The notes under the pieces: model-generated | The model's input: the letters and a program-made list of their open reading frames with translations, nothing else | What the model was told of the DNA's origin: nothing | The model's database searches: none | Source of the DNA: Thiohalobacter sp. IOR34 | GTDB lineage: Bacteria > Pseudomonadota > Gammaproteobacteria > Thiohalobacterales > Thiohalobacteraceae | DNA: 64,000 nt | NCBI RefSeq assembly: GCF_030406045.1 | Contig: NZ_CP128988.1 | Coordinates: forward strand, 717,438 to 781,437 | Reading direction: 5' to 3' | In this document: positions 53,660 through 62,903 of the stretch, one piece after another | Layout: every line of letters starts with the position of its first letter | Position numbering within the stretch: position 1 is the stretch's first letter | Made by a program: the position numbers and the translations under genes

Positions 53660-54538
53660 ATGTTCCACGGCAGCATGGTCGCGCTGGTCACCCCGATGCG
53701 GGAGGACGGCTCGATCGACGACGACAGCCTGGCCGGGCTGATCGAGTTCCACATCAGCCATGGAACGGATGCCCTGGTCGCAGTCGGTACCACCGGCGAG
53801 TCCGCCACCCTGGACGAGAAGGAGCACTGCGCGCTGATCCGGCGGGTGGTGGAACTGGTCGACGGGCGCCTCCCGGTGATCGCCGGCACCGGGGCCAATG
53901 CCACCACCGAGGCCATCAGCCTGACTCGCTGCGCCATGCAGGCGGGGGCCGACGCCTGTCTGCTGGTGACGCCCTACTACAACAAGCCCACCCAGGAGGG
54001 GCTCTACCTGCACCACCGGGCGGTGGCCGAGGCGGTGCCGATTCCGCAGATCCTCTATAATGTCCCGGGACGCACGGCCGTGGACATGCTGCCGGAGACG
54101 GTCGAGCGCCTCTCGCACATCGCCAACATCATCGGTCTCAAGGAGGCCACCGGCGACCTCGGGCGCCTGGAGCAGATCCTCGACCGCTGCGGCGGGCGCC
54201 TCGACCTGTACAGCGGCGACGACGCCACCGCCCGCGAGTTCATGCTCCGCGGCGGCAAGGGGGTCATCTCGGTGACCGCCAACGTGGCGCCGCGGGCCAT
54301 GCGCGAGATGTGCGCCGCGGCCCTGGCCGGCGACCGGACCCGGGCGGAGGCGCTGGATGCGCCGCTGCAGGCCCTGCACCGCGACCTGTTCGTGGAGGCC
54401 AATCCCATTCCGGTCAAATGGGCACTGTACGAGATGGGGCTGATCCCGCCGGGCATCCGCCTGCCGCTGACGCCGCTTTCCAGCCAGTACCACGAGACGC
54501 TGCGGGCCGCGTTGCGCCAGGCCGGCGTGCTCGACTGA
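53660..54538 (+). CDS. dapA: 4-hydroxy-tetrahydrodipicolinate synthase
   Basis: DapA condenses aspartate semialdehyde with pyruvate, the first step of the diaminopimelate/lysine branch. The start at 53660 ([13 protein letters not shown]) after GGAG gives 292 residues, the usual length. The Schiff-base lysine is in [13 protein letters not shown] (near 161). The GTTGESATL loop and the catalytic tyrosine in YNVPGRTA (near 133) are present. It lies 33 bases upstream of bamC, a conserved order. Confidence 0.95.
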   Translation: MFHGSMVALVTPMREDGSIDDDSLAGLIEFHISHGTDALVAVGTTGESATLDEKEHCALIRRVVELVDGRLPVIAGTGANATTEAISLTRCAMQAGADACLLVTPYYNKPTQEGLYLHHRAVAEAVPIPQILYNVPGRTAVDMLPETVERLSHIANIIGLKEATGDLGRLEQILDRCGGRLDLYSGDDATAREFMLRGGKGVISVTANVAPRAMREMCAAALAGDRTRAEALDAPLQALHRDLFVEANPIPVKWALYEMGLIPPGIRLPLTPLSSQYHETLRAALRQAGVLD

Positions 54539-54571
54539 ACAACAACGATTCATCCACAGGTCTTACCACGC

Positions 54572-55690
54572 ATGCACCCATACGCGAAGACGATTTTCCT
54601 GATGCTCCTGCTCGGTGTCCTGAGCGGCTGCAACAGCCTGCAGAACCTCATGCCGGGCAAGAAGGCCGACTACAGGACCAGCCGCTCCGAGCCGACCCTG
54701 GAGGTGCCGCCCGATCTGAGCAGTGCCGGTATCCAGGACAGCATGGTGGTGCCCAACGCGACCTATTCCGAATTCGAGGCCGAACAGAGCGGGCCGGCCG
54801 CCGGCCGTTCGCGCGCCGGTGGGGTGTTGCCCGAGCAGCCCGGCATGCGGCTGGAGCGGGACGGTGACCAGCGCTGGCTGGTGGTGGAGGCCGATGCGGC
54901 GACCCTCTGGCCGCGGATCCGCGAATTCTGGCTGAAGAACGGTTTCCTGCTGACCCTGGACGATCCGCAGATCGGGGTGATGGAGACCGACTGGGCCGAG
55001 AACCGCGCCGACATCCCCCAGGGACCGATCCGCCGGGTGATCGGCAAGGCGCTGGATTTCCTCTATTCGGCGGCGACCCGCGACAAGTTCCGGGTGCGTC
55101 TGGAACGTGCGCCCGACGGCGGCACCGAGATCTTTCTCACCCATCGCGGCATGGAGGAGGTGGTGCAGGGCACCCCGGACGAGGAGACCGGCACCATCTG
55201 GAAACCGCGTCCCAGCGACCCCGAGCTGGAGGCCGAGATGCTCAAGCGGCTGATGGTCTATCTGGGCACGGAAGAGCAGAAGGCCGAGCGCCTGCTCGCC
55301 GCCCAGGGCGGCAAGACCGAACGGGCCCGCCTGGTGCGCGACAGCGGCGGTGCCGCCATGCTGGTGGTCGACGAGGACTTCTCGCGCGCCTGGCGCCGCA
55401 CCGGCATCGCCCTCGACCGCGTCGGTTTCACGGTCGAGGATCGCAACCGCTCCCAGGGCCTCTACTACGTGCGCTACAACGATCCCCTCAAGGAGGAGCG
55501 CAAGAAGGGCATCCTCTCCAGGCTCAAGTTCTGGGGTGAGGAGGATGGCAAGGAGGCGGCGCAGTACCGCATCCGCCTGGAGGCGAACGGTCCCCAGACC
55601 CGGGTCACGGTGCTCGATGCCCAGGGGGCGCGCGACAACAGCGCCACGGCCCGGCGTATCCTCACCCTGTTGCAGGAACAGCTGAAGTAG
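54572..55690 (+). CDS. bamC: Outer-membrane assembly lipoprotein BamC
   Basis: The product has 372 residues. The lipobox LSGC (Cys near 20) marks lipid modification. The unstructured N-terminal BamD-binding segment (SRSEPTLEVPPDLSSAGI) is followed by two helix-grip domains (~90-190 and ~250-370). BamC is part of the BAM complex that inserts outer-membrane barrels. It follows dapA by 33 bases, as in E. coli. Confidence 0.92.
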   Translation: MHPYAKTIFLMLLLGVLSGCNSLQNLMPGKKADYRTSRSEPTLEVPPDLSSAGIQDSMVVPNATYSEFEAEQSGPAAGRSRAGGVLPEQPGMRLERDGDQRWLVVEADAATLWPRIREFWLKNGFLLTLDDPQIGVMETDWAENRADIPQGPIRRVIGKALDFLYSAATRDKFRVRLERAPDGGTEIFLTHRGMEEVVQGTPDEETGTIWKPRPSDPELEAEMLKRLMVYLGTEEQKAERLLAAQGGKTERARLVRDSGGAAMLVVDEDFSRAWRRTGIALDRVGFTVEDRNRSQGLYYVRYNDPLKEERKKGILSRLKFWGEEDGKEAAQYRIRLEANGPQTRVTVLDAQGARDNSATARRILTLLQEQLK

Positions 55691-55705
55691 CGGCCGCCGC
55701 GCGCG

Positions 55706-56467
55706 ATGCGTTTTGCCTCGCTGGGCAGCGGCAGCCGCGGCAACGCGACCCTGATCGAGGCCGGCGATACCTGCTTGCTGGTCGATTGCGGCTTCTCGGT
55801 GGCGGAGACCCGGCGCCGGCTGGAGCGCCTGGGCAGCGGTCTCGATCGGCTGAGCGCCATCCTCGTCACCCATGAGCACGGCGATCACCTGCGCGGTGTG
55901 GCGCCCCTGGCGCGCCGACTCGGCATCCCGCTGTGGATGACGGATGGTACCGCGGCCGTGGCGCGCGACACCGAGGTGCCGGTATTGCGCCGTTTCAACA
56001 GCCACCGGCCCTTCACCATTGGTGACATCCGCATCGAACCCTTCCCCGTTCCGCACGATGCCCGCGAACCCTGTCAGTTCGTGTTCGGCGACGGGGCGTG
56101 CCGGCTCGGCCTGCTGACGGACACCGGCAGCGCCACCGACCACATCGTGCGCAGCCTGGCCGGTTGCGATGCCCTGATCCTGGAATGCAACCACGACGAA
56201 CGGATGCTGGCTGAGGGGCCCTATCCGCCACTGCTCAAGCAGCGCGTCAGCGGCCGCTATGGCCATCTCAGCAACGCCCAGGCGGCGGACCTGCTGGGAC
56301 GGCTGGATGCCGGCCGGCTGCAGCACCTGATCGCCGCTCACCTCAGCGAAAAGAACAACCGGCCGGCGCTGGCCGTGGAGGCCCTGGCCGGGACGCTCGA
56401 CTGTGAGGCCGGGTGGATCCAGGTCGCCGACCAGGACCAGGGCTTCGGCTGGCGCGACCTCGTCTGA
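55706..56467 (+). CDS. MBL-fold metallohydrolase (YycJ/WalJ-like)
   Basis: The product has 253 residues. The metal-binding motif THEHGDH is near residue 54, with further ligands in PVPHDAREP (~115) and LILECNHD (~155) and the late HLSEKNN (~213). Similar proteins act on nucleic acids or in cell-wall-related signalling. It lies 15 bases after bamC, so it is probably co-transcribed with dapA-bamC. There is no clear ribosome-binding site. Confidence 0.88.
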   Translation: MRFASLGSGSRGNATLIEAGDTCLLVDCGFSVAETRRRLERLGSGLDRLSAILVTHEHGDHLRGVAPLARRLGIPLWMTDGTAAVARDTEVPVLRRFNSHRPFTIGDIRIEPFPVPHDAREPCQFVFGDGACRLGLLTDTGSATDHIVRSLAGCDALILECNHDERMLAEGPYPPLLKQRVSGRYGHLSNAQAADLLGRLDAGRLQHLIAAHLSEKNNRPALAVEALAGTLDCEAGWIQVADQDQGFGWRDLV

Positions 56468-56782
56468 CGGTGGCCGCGAAATTCACAATAGCCACGAAAC
56501 CCACGAAATCCACAAAAAGACTGATAGCCAAGGAATCCACGGAGAACACGGAAGGTTCCTTGCCGGGAGTCTGTGCGTAGAGCGTCTCCCGGAAAAATGG
56601 TTTTTCCGTGGGTTCCGTGGCCATGGATCTTTTCGTGGGTTTCGTGGCTGTCCTCAGAAACCGCTGCGGCCCGTGACGCCGCCCGAGCCTTGGCATTGCG
56701 CGCCTTCCGTGGCCATCATCCGGCGCGGCTGCTATCATTCCGCCCTTTCCCGACGGCACTGAATTCCCTCAGAGGCGGACCC
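56468..56782. other. Intergenic region between the MBL gene and purL
   Basis: The first ~190 bases are a palindromic CACGAAA-type repeat (copy 1). The rest (56660-56780) carries AGAGG before purL. No gene is seen. Confidence 0.5.
56480..56655 (+). repeat. Palindromic CACGAAA-type repeat, copy 1
   Basis: A left arm of short near-repeats (GCCACGAAACCCACGAAATC, then CACAAAAAG) is followed by CACGGAAGGTT, a central dyad (CCGGGAG...CTCCCGG) and a right arm (TTTTTCCGTGGGTTCCGTGG, then CATGGATCTTTTCGTGGG) that is complementary to the left. The whole can fold into one long hairpin. Confidence 0.88.
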
Positions 56783-59700
56783 ATGCTGCATTTGCCCGGT
56801 GGCCCTGCGCTATCCCCTTTCCGGACCGAAAAACTCATCCAACGTGCCCGCCAGACCGGCATCGGCATCGTCGGGCTGCATGCCGAATACCAGCACTTCG
56901 TCGATACCGAACAGCTGCTTGGCGCCGAGGAGCTGCTGGTGCTGGAGGGGTTGCTGGACTACGGTCCGCCACGCGAGCCCGCGCCGGAGGATGCCGAGCT
57001 GTTCGTGGTGGTGCCGCGCATCGGCACCATCTCGCCCTGGGCCAGCAAGGCGACCGATATCGCCCACAACTGCGGTCTGGACAAGGTGCACCGCATCGAA
57101 CGCGGCATTGCCTACCGCGTCCGGCTGGAGAAGCCGCTGGACGATGCCGGCTACGCCGCGCTCACCGGGCTGCTGCACGACCGCATGACCGAGTCGGTGC
57201 TGCGCAACTTCGCCGATGCCGCGGCGCTGTTCACCACCGCCGAGCCGGCGCCGCTGCAGACGGTCGACATCCTCGGCGGCGGCCGGGATGCCCTGCTCAG
57301 GGCCAATGCCGACTGGGGGCTGGCGCTGTCCGAGGACGAGATCGACTACCTGGTGGAGAACTTCACGGCGCTGAACCGCAACCCCACCGACGTCGAGCTG
57401 ATGATGTTCGCCCAGGCCAATTCCGAGCACTGCCGGCACAAGATCTTCAACGCCAACTGGGTGATCGACGGCAAGCGCCGGGACGAAACCCTGTTCGGCA
57501 TGATCCGCGAGACCTATCGGGCCAGCCCCGCCGGTGTGCTCTCGGCCTACAAGGACAACGCCGCGGTAATCGAGGGCTTTCCCGCCGCCCGTTTCTATCC
57601 GGGCCGCGACCGGCGCTACGCCGAGCACCGGGAAGACGCCCACATCCTGATGAAGGTGGAGACCCACAACCACCCGACCGCCATCTCGCCCTTCCCGGGT
57701 GCGGCCACCGGCTCCGGCGGCGAGATCCGCGACGAGGGTGCCACCGGCCGCGGCGGCAAGCCCAAGGCTGGGCTGTGCGGCTTCTCCGTCTCCAACCTGC
57801 GCATCCCCGGCTTCGAACAGCCCTGGGAGACCGATCACGGCAAGCCGGGGCGCATCGTCTCGGCGCTGGACATCATGATCGAGGGGCCGCTGGGCGCGGC
57901 GGCCTTCAACAACGAGTTCGGCCGGCCCAATCTGTGCGGCTACTTCCGCACCTTCGAGGAGCGGGTGCCGGGGCCGGATGGCGAAGAGATCCGCGGCTAT
58001 CACAAGCCGATCATGATCGCCGGCGGCTATGGCAACCTGCGTTCCGATCACGTCGAGAAGCAGGACATCCCGCCCGGCGCCCAGCTGGTACTGCTGGGTG
58101 GTCCGGCCATGCTGATCGGCCTCGGCGGCGGCGCGGCCTCCAGCATGGACAGCGGCGCCAGCGCCGAGGATCTCGATTTCGCCTCGGTGCAGCGCGGCAA
58201 CCCGGAGATGGAGCGCCGCGCCCAGGAGGTCATCGACCGTTGCTGGGCGATGGGCGAGGACAACCCCATCATCTCCATCCATGACGTCGGTGCCGGTGGC
58301 GTGTCCAACGCCTTTCCCGAGCTGGTCAACGACAGCGGCCGCGGCGGCCGCTTCGAGTTGCGCAACTTCCCCAACGACGAGCCGGGCATGTCGCCCATGC
58401 AGATCTGGTGCAACGAATCCCAGGAGCGCTACGTGCTGGCCATCGCCCCCGAGCGGCTGGAGGAGTTTCAGGCCCTGTGCGAGCGCGAGCGCTGCCCCTG
58501 TGCCGTGGTCGGCGAGGCCACCGAGGAACAGACGCTGATCGTCGGCGACGGCCACTTCGACAACACCCCGGTCGATCTGCCGCTGTCGCTGCTGCTGGGC
58601 AAGCCGCCGAAGATGCTGCGCGACGTGCAGCACCGCTCCTTCCACAAGCCCGAGTTCGAGACGGCCGGCATCGATCCGCGCGAGGCGGCCTACCGGGTGC
58701 TGCGCCTGCCGGCGGTGGCCAACAAGACCTTCCTCATCACCATCGGTGACCGCTCGGTGACCGGCCTGGTGACCCGCGATCAGATGGTCGGTCCCTGGCA
58801 GGTGCCGGTGGCCGATGCCGCGGTGAGCAGCACCGACTACCGTCACTACACCGGCGAGGCCATGGCCATGGGCGAGCGCACCCCGGTGGCGCTGGTCGAC
58901 GGCCCGGCCTCGGGCCGCATGGCGGTGGGCGAGGCGATCACCAACATCGCCTGCGCGGCCATCGCCGACATCGGCCGCATCCGCCTGTCGGCCAACTGGA
59001 TGGCGCCGGCCGGCCACCCGGGGGAGGACGCCAGGTTGTTCGACACCGTGCGCGCCGTGGGCCACGAGCTCTGCCCGGCGCTGGGCATCGCCATCCCGGT
59101 GGGCAAGGATTCGATGTCGATGAAGACCGTCTGGGAGGAGGGCGGCGAGCGCCGCGAGGTCACGGCACCGCTGTCGCTGATCGTCACCGCCTTCGCCCCG
59201 GTCGAGGACGTGCGCCGCACCCTGACGCCCGAGCTGCGCACCGACCGCGGCGACACCGACCTGATCCTCATCGACCTCGGCAAGGGTCGCAACCGCCTGG
59301 CCGGCTCGGCCCTGGCCCAAGTCTACAAGCAGGTCGGCCACCAGCCGCCGGACCTGGACGACCCGCAGGCGCTCAAGGCCTTTTTCGCCGCCATCCAGGA
59401 CCTGAACCGCGCCGGCCTGCTGCTCGCCTGTCACGATCGCTCCGACGGCGGCCTGTTCGCCACCCTCTGCGAGATGGCCTTCGCCGCCCACTGCGGTCTC
59501 GACATCACCCTGGACGACCTTGGCGAGGATCCGCTCGCCGCCCTGTTCAGCGAGGAACTGGGCGCCGTGGTGCAGGTGCGCCACTGTGATACCGATACCG
59601 TGCTGGAGACCTTGCGCGAGGCGGGCCTGGGGCACGCCAGCCACGTCATCGGCACCCTGGCCGACGACGACCATGTCCAGTTCAGTTTCGACGCCCGGCC

Positions 59701-60667
59701 GCTGCTGCGCGAATCACGGGTCGAATTGCAGCGCGCCTGGAGCGAGACCAGCTACCGCATGCAGGCGCTGCGCGACAACCCGGACTGCGCCCGCCAGGAG
59801 TTCGATACCCTGCTGGAAACCGACGACCCCGGTCTCAATGTGTCGCTCGGCTTCGACATCGACGAGGACCCGGCCGCCCCCTTCATCAAGCGCGGCATCC
59901 GCCCGCCGGTGGCCATCCTGCGCGAGCAGGGGGTCAACGGTCAGCTGGAGATGGCGGCGGCCTTCCACCGCGCCGGCTTCGAGGCAGTGGACGTGCACAT
60001 GAGCGACCTGCTGTCGGGCGAGGTCAGCCTGGACGGCTTCAAAGGGCTGGTTGCCTGCGGCGGCTTCTCCTACGGCGACGTGCTGGGCGCCGGTCTCGGC
60101 TGGGCCAAGAGCATCCTCTACCACGCCCGCACGCGGGACGCCTTCGAAGCCTTCTTCGAGCGCGACGACAGCTTCGCCCTCGGCGTCTGCAATGGCTGCC
60201 AGATGCTCTCCGGTCTGAAGGATCTGATTCCCGGCACCGATCACTGGCCGCGCTTCGCGCGCAACCTGAGCGAGCAGTTCGAGGCGCGCTTCTCGCTGGT
60301 CGAGGTCACCGAATCCCCTTCCATCCTGCTCGCCGGCATGGCCGGCTCGCGCATGCCCATCGCCGTCGCCCACGGCGAGGGCCGCGCCGAGTTCGCCTCG
60401 GATGAAGCGCGCCAGGCTGCGGCGGGCCTGATCGCCCTGCGCTACGTCGATCACTTCGGCCAGCCGACTGAAACCTATCCCTTCAACCCCAACGGCTCGC
60501 CCGACGGCATCACCGGCCTGACCAATGACGACGGCCGGGTGACCATCATGATGCCCCACCCCGAGCGGGTGTTCCGCGCCGTGCAGCACGCCTGGCACCC
60601 GGACGACTGGGGCGAGGACGGACCCTGGATGCGGATGTTCCGCAACGCTCGTGTCTGGGTGGGATGA
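56783..60667 (+). CDS. purL: Phosphoribosylformylglycinamidine synthase, large single-chain form
   Basis: PurL converts FGAR and glutamine to FGAM in purine synthesis. The start at 56783 ([20 protein letters not shown]) after AGAGG gives 1294 residues, the normal length of the single-chain Gram-negative form. Domains in order: an N-terminal PurS-like part (1-150), a linker, the two AIR-synthase-like halves (~170-970, with the ATP-binding [20 protein letters not shown] segment), and a C-terminal class I glutaminase (~1040-1294) with the nucleophile Cys in GVCNGCQML near 1135 and His/Glu in PHPERVF near 1262. Confidence 0.97.
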   Translation: MLHLPGGPALSPFRTEKLIQRARQTGIGIVGLHAEYQHFVDTEQLLGAEELLVLEGLLDYGPPREPAPEDAELFVVVPRIGTISPWASKATDIAHNCGLDKVHRIERGIAYRVRLEKPLDDAGYAALTGLLHDRMTESVLRNFADAAALFTTAEPAPLQTVDILGGGRDALLRANADWGLALSEDEIDYLVENFTALNRNPTDVELMMFAQANSEHCRHKIFNANWVIDGKRRDETLFGMIRETYRASPAGVLSAYKDNAAVIEGFPAARFYPGRDRRYAEHREDAHILMKVETHNHPTAISPFPGAATGSGGEIRDEGATGRGGKPKAGLCGFSVSNLRIPGFEQPWETDHGKPGRIVSALDIMIEGPLGAAAFNNEFGRPNLCGYFRTFEERVPGPDGEEIRGYHKPIMIAGGYGNLRSDHVEKQDIPPGAQLVLLGGPAMLIGLGGGAASSMDSGASAEDLDFASVQRGNPEMERRAQEVIDRCWAMGEDNPIISIHDVGAGGVSNAFPELVNDSGRGGRFELRNFPNDEPGMSPMQIWCNESQERYVLAIAPERLEEFQALCERERCPCAVVGEATEEQTLIVGDGHFDNTPVDLPLSLLLGKPPKMLRDVQHRSFHKPEFETAGIDPREAAYRVLRLPAVANKTFLITIGDRSVTGLVTRDQMVGPWQVPVADAAVSSTDYRHYTGEAMAMGERTPVALVDGPASGRMAVGEAITNIACAAIADIGRIRLSANWMAPAGHPGEDARLFDTVRAVGHELCPALGIAIPVGKDSMSMKTVWEEGGERREVTAPLSLIVTAFAPVEDVRRTLTPELRTDRGDTDLILIDLGKGRNRLAGSALAQVYKQVGHQPPDLDDPQALKAFFAAIQDLNRAGLLLACHDRSDGGLFATLCEMAFAAHCGLDITLDDLGEDPLAALFSEELGAVVQVRHCDTDTVLETLREAGLGHASHVIGTLADDDHVQFSFDARPLLRESRVELQRAWSETSYRMQALRDNPDCARQEFDTLLETDDPGLNVSLGFDIDEDPAAPFIKRGIRPPVAILREQGVNGQLEMAAAFHRAGFEAVDVHMSDLLSGEVSLDGFKGLVACGGFSYGDVLGAGLGWAKSILYHARTRDAFEAFFERDDSFALGVCNGCQMLSGLKDLIPGTDHWPRFARNLSEQFEARFSLVEVTESPSILLAGMAGSRMPIAVAHGEGRAEFASDEARQAAAGLIALRYVDHFGQPTETYPFNPNGSPDGITGLTNDDGRVTIMMPHPERVFRAVQHAWHPDDWGEDGPWMRMFRNARVWVG

Positions 60668-61009
60668 CGGGATAGCCACGAAACCCACAAAAAGGACTGA
60701 TAGCCACGAAACCCACGAAATCCACGAAAAAGAGTGATAGCCACGGAATCCACGAAATCCACGAAAAAGACTGATAGCCACGGAATCCACGGAAAACACG
60801 GAAGGTTTCATGCCGAGAGTCCGCGCGTAGCGCGTCTCTCGCAAAAAATAGCTTTTTTCCGTGGATTCCGTGGCCATGGATCTTTTCGTGGGTTTCGTGG
60901 GTTTCGTGGCCATTTCCACAATGCCCCTGTGTTCGCGGTTCGAAGGAACTCGTTCCGCTTCCGTCGGTCGGACAAGGCAGGTTCAGTTGCCGGGTCAATT
61001 TAAAGGGGG
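60668..61009. other. Intergenic region between purL and msrP
   Basis: Most of this 342-base gap is copy 2 of the palindromic repeat (60674-60914). The remaining ~95 bases lead to the AGGGGG site of msrP. No gene is seen. Confidence 0.5.
60674..60914 (+). repeat. Palindromic CACGAAA-type repeat, copy 2
   Basis: This is the longest copy. The left arm has four units of the type GCCACGAAACCCACGAAATC-CACGAAAAAG separated by (A/G)(G/C)TGATA. The centre is GAGAGTCCGCGCGTAGCGCG, continuing TCTCTCG, and the right arm ends TCTTTTCGTGGGTTTCGTGG. The number of left-arm units differs among the three copies. Confidence 0.9.
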
Positions 61010-61957
61010 ATGGATATGCCGAACCGCAGGCCCGATGCCGTTCCGGCATCCGAGATCACGCCCGAGGCTGTCTACCGTCAGCGCCGGGAATTCATGCGCC
61101 AGGGGCTGGCGGCGGGGCTCGGTCTGGTGGCGGGCGTGCCGCCGCTGGCGCGGGCCCGGGAGCTGCCAGCAGGCGGCTATCCGTCGCGCGATTTCAGCGC
61201 GGGGGAGGCGCCGACCGACTGGGAGGATGCCACCCGCTATAACAATTTCTATGAGTTCGGCACGGGCAAGGATGAGCCGGCCAAGAAGGCGCGCCGCCTG
61301 AAGACCGACCCCTGGTCGGTCAGCATCGAGGGCGCCTGCGAGAAACCCGGCATCCTGGCGCTCGAGGATCTGCTCCGGCCACACCCCCTCGAGGAACGCA
61401 TCTACCGGCTGCGCTGTGTCGAAGGCTGGTCGATGGTGATCCCCTGGCTGGGCTTCCCGCTCGGCGACCTGCTCAGGCGCTTCCGGCCGACATCACAGGC
61501 GAAATACGTGGTCTTCGAGACCCTGCACGATCCCGAGCAGATGCCGGGCCAGCGCTGGCCCGTCCTGCAATGGCCCTATACCGAGGGGCTGCGCATCGAC
61601 GAGGCCATGCACCCGCTGACACTGATCGCCGTGGGCATGTATGGCAGGCAACTGCCGAAGCAGAACGGTGCGCCGTTGCGGCTGGTGGTGCCCTGGAAGT
61701 ATGGTTTCAAGAGCATCAAATCCATCGTCCGCATCCGTTTCCAGGAACGCCAGCCGGTCACCAGCTGGATGCGCGCCGCGCCCAGGGAATACGGCTTCTA
61801 TGCCAACGTCAATCCGACGGTCGACCACCCGCGCTGGAGCCAGAGGAAGGAACGCCGTATCGGCGAATTCTTCAAGCGCGACACCCTGATGTTCAACGGC
61901 TATGCCGATCAGGTGGCGGGGCTGTACCGCGGCATGGATCTGCGGAAGCATTTCTGA
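61010..61957 (+). CDS. msrP: Protein-methionine-sulfoxide reductase, molybdopterin subunit
   Basis: MsrP (YedY) repairs oxidised methionines in periplasmic proteins. The product has 315 residues (or 313 from ATG 61016, which is spaced better from GGGGG). A signal region with [18 protein letters not shown] has the RR of a Tat signal. The molybdenum-ligand Cys is in [14 protein letters not shown] near 146. Segments [14 protein letters not shown] and [14 protein letters not shown] are family signatures. msrQ follows after a palindromic repeat. Confidence 0.94.
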   Translation: MDMPNRRPDAVPASEITPEAVYRQRREFMRQGLAAGLGLVAGVPPLARARELPAGGYPSRDFSAGEAPTDWEDATRYNNFYEFGTGKDEPAKKARRLKTDPWSVSIEGACEKPGILALEDLLRPHPLEERIYRLRCVEGWSMVIPWLGFPLGDLLRRFRPTSQAKYVVFETLHDPEQMPGQRWPVLQWPYTEGLRIDEAMHPLTLIAVGMYGRQLPKQNGAPLRLVVPWKYGFKSIKSIVRIRFQERQPVTSWMRAAPREYGFYANVNPTVDHPRWSQRKERRIGEFFKRDTLMFNGYADQVAGLYRGMDLRKHF

Positions 61958-62263
61958 TCGGGGAGATGGCCACGGTGCCACCCTCAAAGGATATGGCCAC
62001 GAAACCCACGAAACGCACGAAAAAGGCTGATAGCCACGAAACCCACGAAATCCATAAAAAGGAGTGATAACCACGGAATCCATGGAAAACACGGAAGGTT
62101 TCTTGCCGGGAGTCCGCGCGTAGCGCGTCTCCCGCAATGAATGGCTTTTTTCCGTGGATTCCGTGGCCATGGATCTTTTCGTGGAGTCCGTGGCCGTCGA
62201 TCATCCTTTTCTCTGGCGATTATTGATGACCCTGCATTCTGGAGCCTGGCGTTTCCTGTGGTC
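61958..62263. other. Intergenic region between msrP and msrQ
   Basis: This 306-base gap is unusually long for msrPQ, which are normally adjacent. It consists mainly of copy 3 of the palindromic repeat (61993-62190), which appears to have inserted between the two genes. Confidence 0.6.
61993..62190 (+). repeat. Palindromic CACGAAA-type repeat, copy 3
   Basis: The left arm has three units of the CACGAAACCCACGAAA type, then ACGGAAGGTTTC, a centre GGGAGTCCGCGCGTAGCGCG-TCTCCC and a right arm CCGTGGATTCCGTGGCCATG. It is in the same orientation as copies 1 and 2. Confidence 0.9.
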
Positions 62264-62854
62264 ATGACGAGGAGAGATGCACGACCGCTCCTCTTCGTGG
62301 TCTGCCTGTTGCCGTTGGCCTGGCTGGTCTACGGGGTGCTGGCCGACCGTCTGGGTGCCAATCCGATCGAGGCCATCACCCAGGCTACTGGCCTGTGGAC
62401 CCTGCGCCTGCTAGTGCTGGGCCTGCTGATGACGCCGCTCAGGCGCCTGTTCGGCTGGCAGTGGCCGCTGAGGCTACGGCGCATGCTGGGGCTGTTCGCC
62501 TTCTTCTATGCCTCCCTGCATCTGCTGACCTACCTGTGGCTGGACCAGTTCTTCGACTGGGGCGAGATCGGCCGCGATCTGCTCAAACGTCCCTTCATCA
62601 CCCTCGGCATGACGGCCTGGCTGTTGCTGGTCCCTCTGGCCATGACCTCGACGCGAGGCATGATGCGCCGCCTCGGTCGTCACTGGAAGGCGCTGCATCG
62701 ACTGGTCTATCTGGTGGCCCCCCTGGGGGCGCTGCATTTCCTGCTGCTGGTCAAGGCCGACTGGCGGGAGCCGCTGCTCTACCTGCTGTTGACGGCTGGG
62801 CTGCTGATGCTGCGCCTGCCGCGCGTCGCCGCCCGCCGACCGTTGCGCGGCTGA
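62264..62854 (+). CDS. msrQ: Haem-binding membrane subunit of methionine sulfoxide reductase
   Basis: MsrQ (YedZ) is an inner-membrane b-haem protein that passes electrons from the quinol pool to MsrP. The start at 62264 (MTRRDARPLLFV) gives 196 residues with about six membrane helices. Conserved histidines are in FYASLHLLTYLW, HWKALHRLVYL and LGALHFLLL, which should ligate haem. The ribosome-binding site is weak. It follows msrP but is separated from it by a repeat, so its expression may be reduced or independent. Confidence 0.92.
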   Translation: MTRRDARPLLFVVCLLPLAWLVYGVLADRLGANPIEAITQATGLWTLRLLVLGLLMTPLRRLFGWQWPLRLRRMLGLFAFFYASLHLLTYLWLDQFFDWGEIGRDLLKRPFITLGMTAWLLLVPLAMTSTRGMMRRLGRHWKALHRLVYLVAPLGALHFLLLVKADWREPLLYLLLTAGLLMLRLPRVAARRPLRG

Positions 62855-62903
62855 CGGCACTGGTATAGTAGGACCGTCCATAAGCCGGAAGAAGGTCGCC
62901 AGC

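Noticed and set aside
60734-61003. Frames encoding Phe-Arg-Gly-rich repeats (also near 56573-56780 and 62141-62260)
   Set aside because: They are translations of the CACGAAA-type palindromic repeats. They extend true genes artificially upstream of their ribosome-binding sites.
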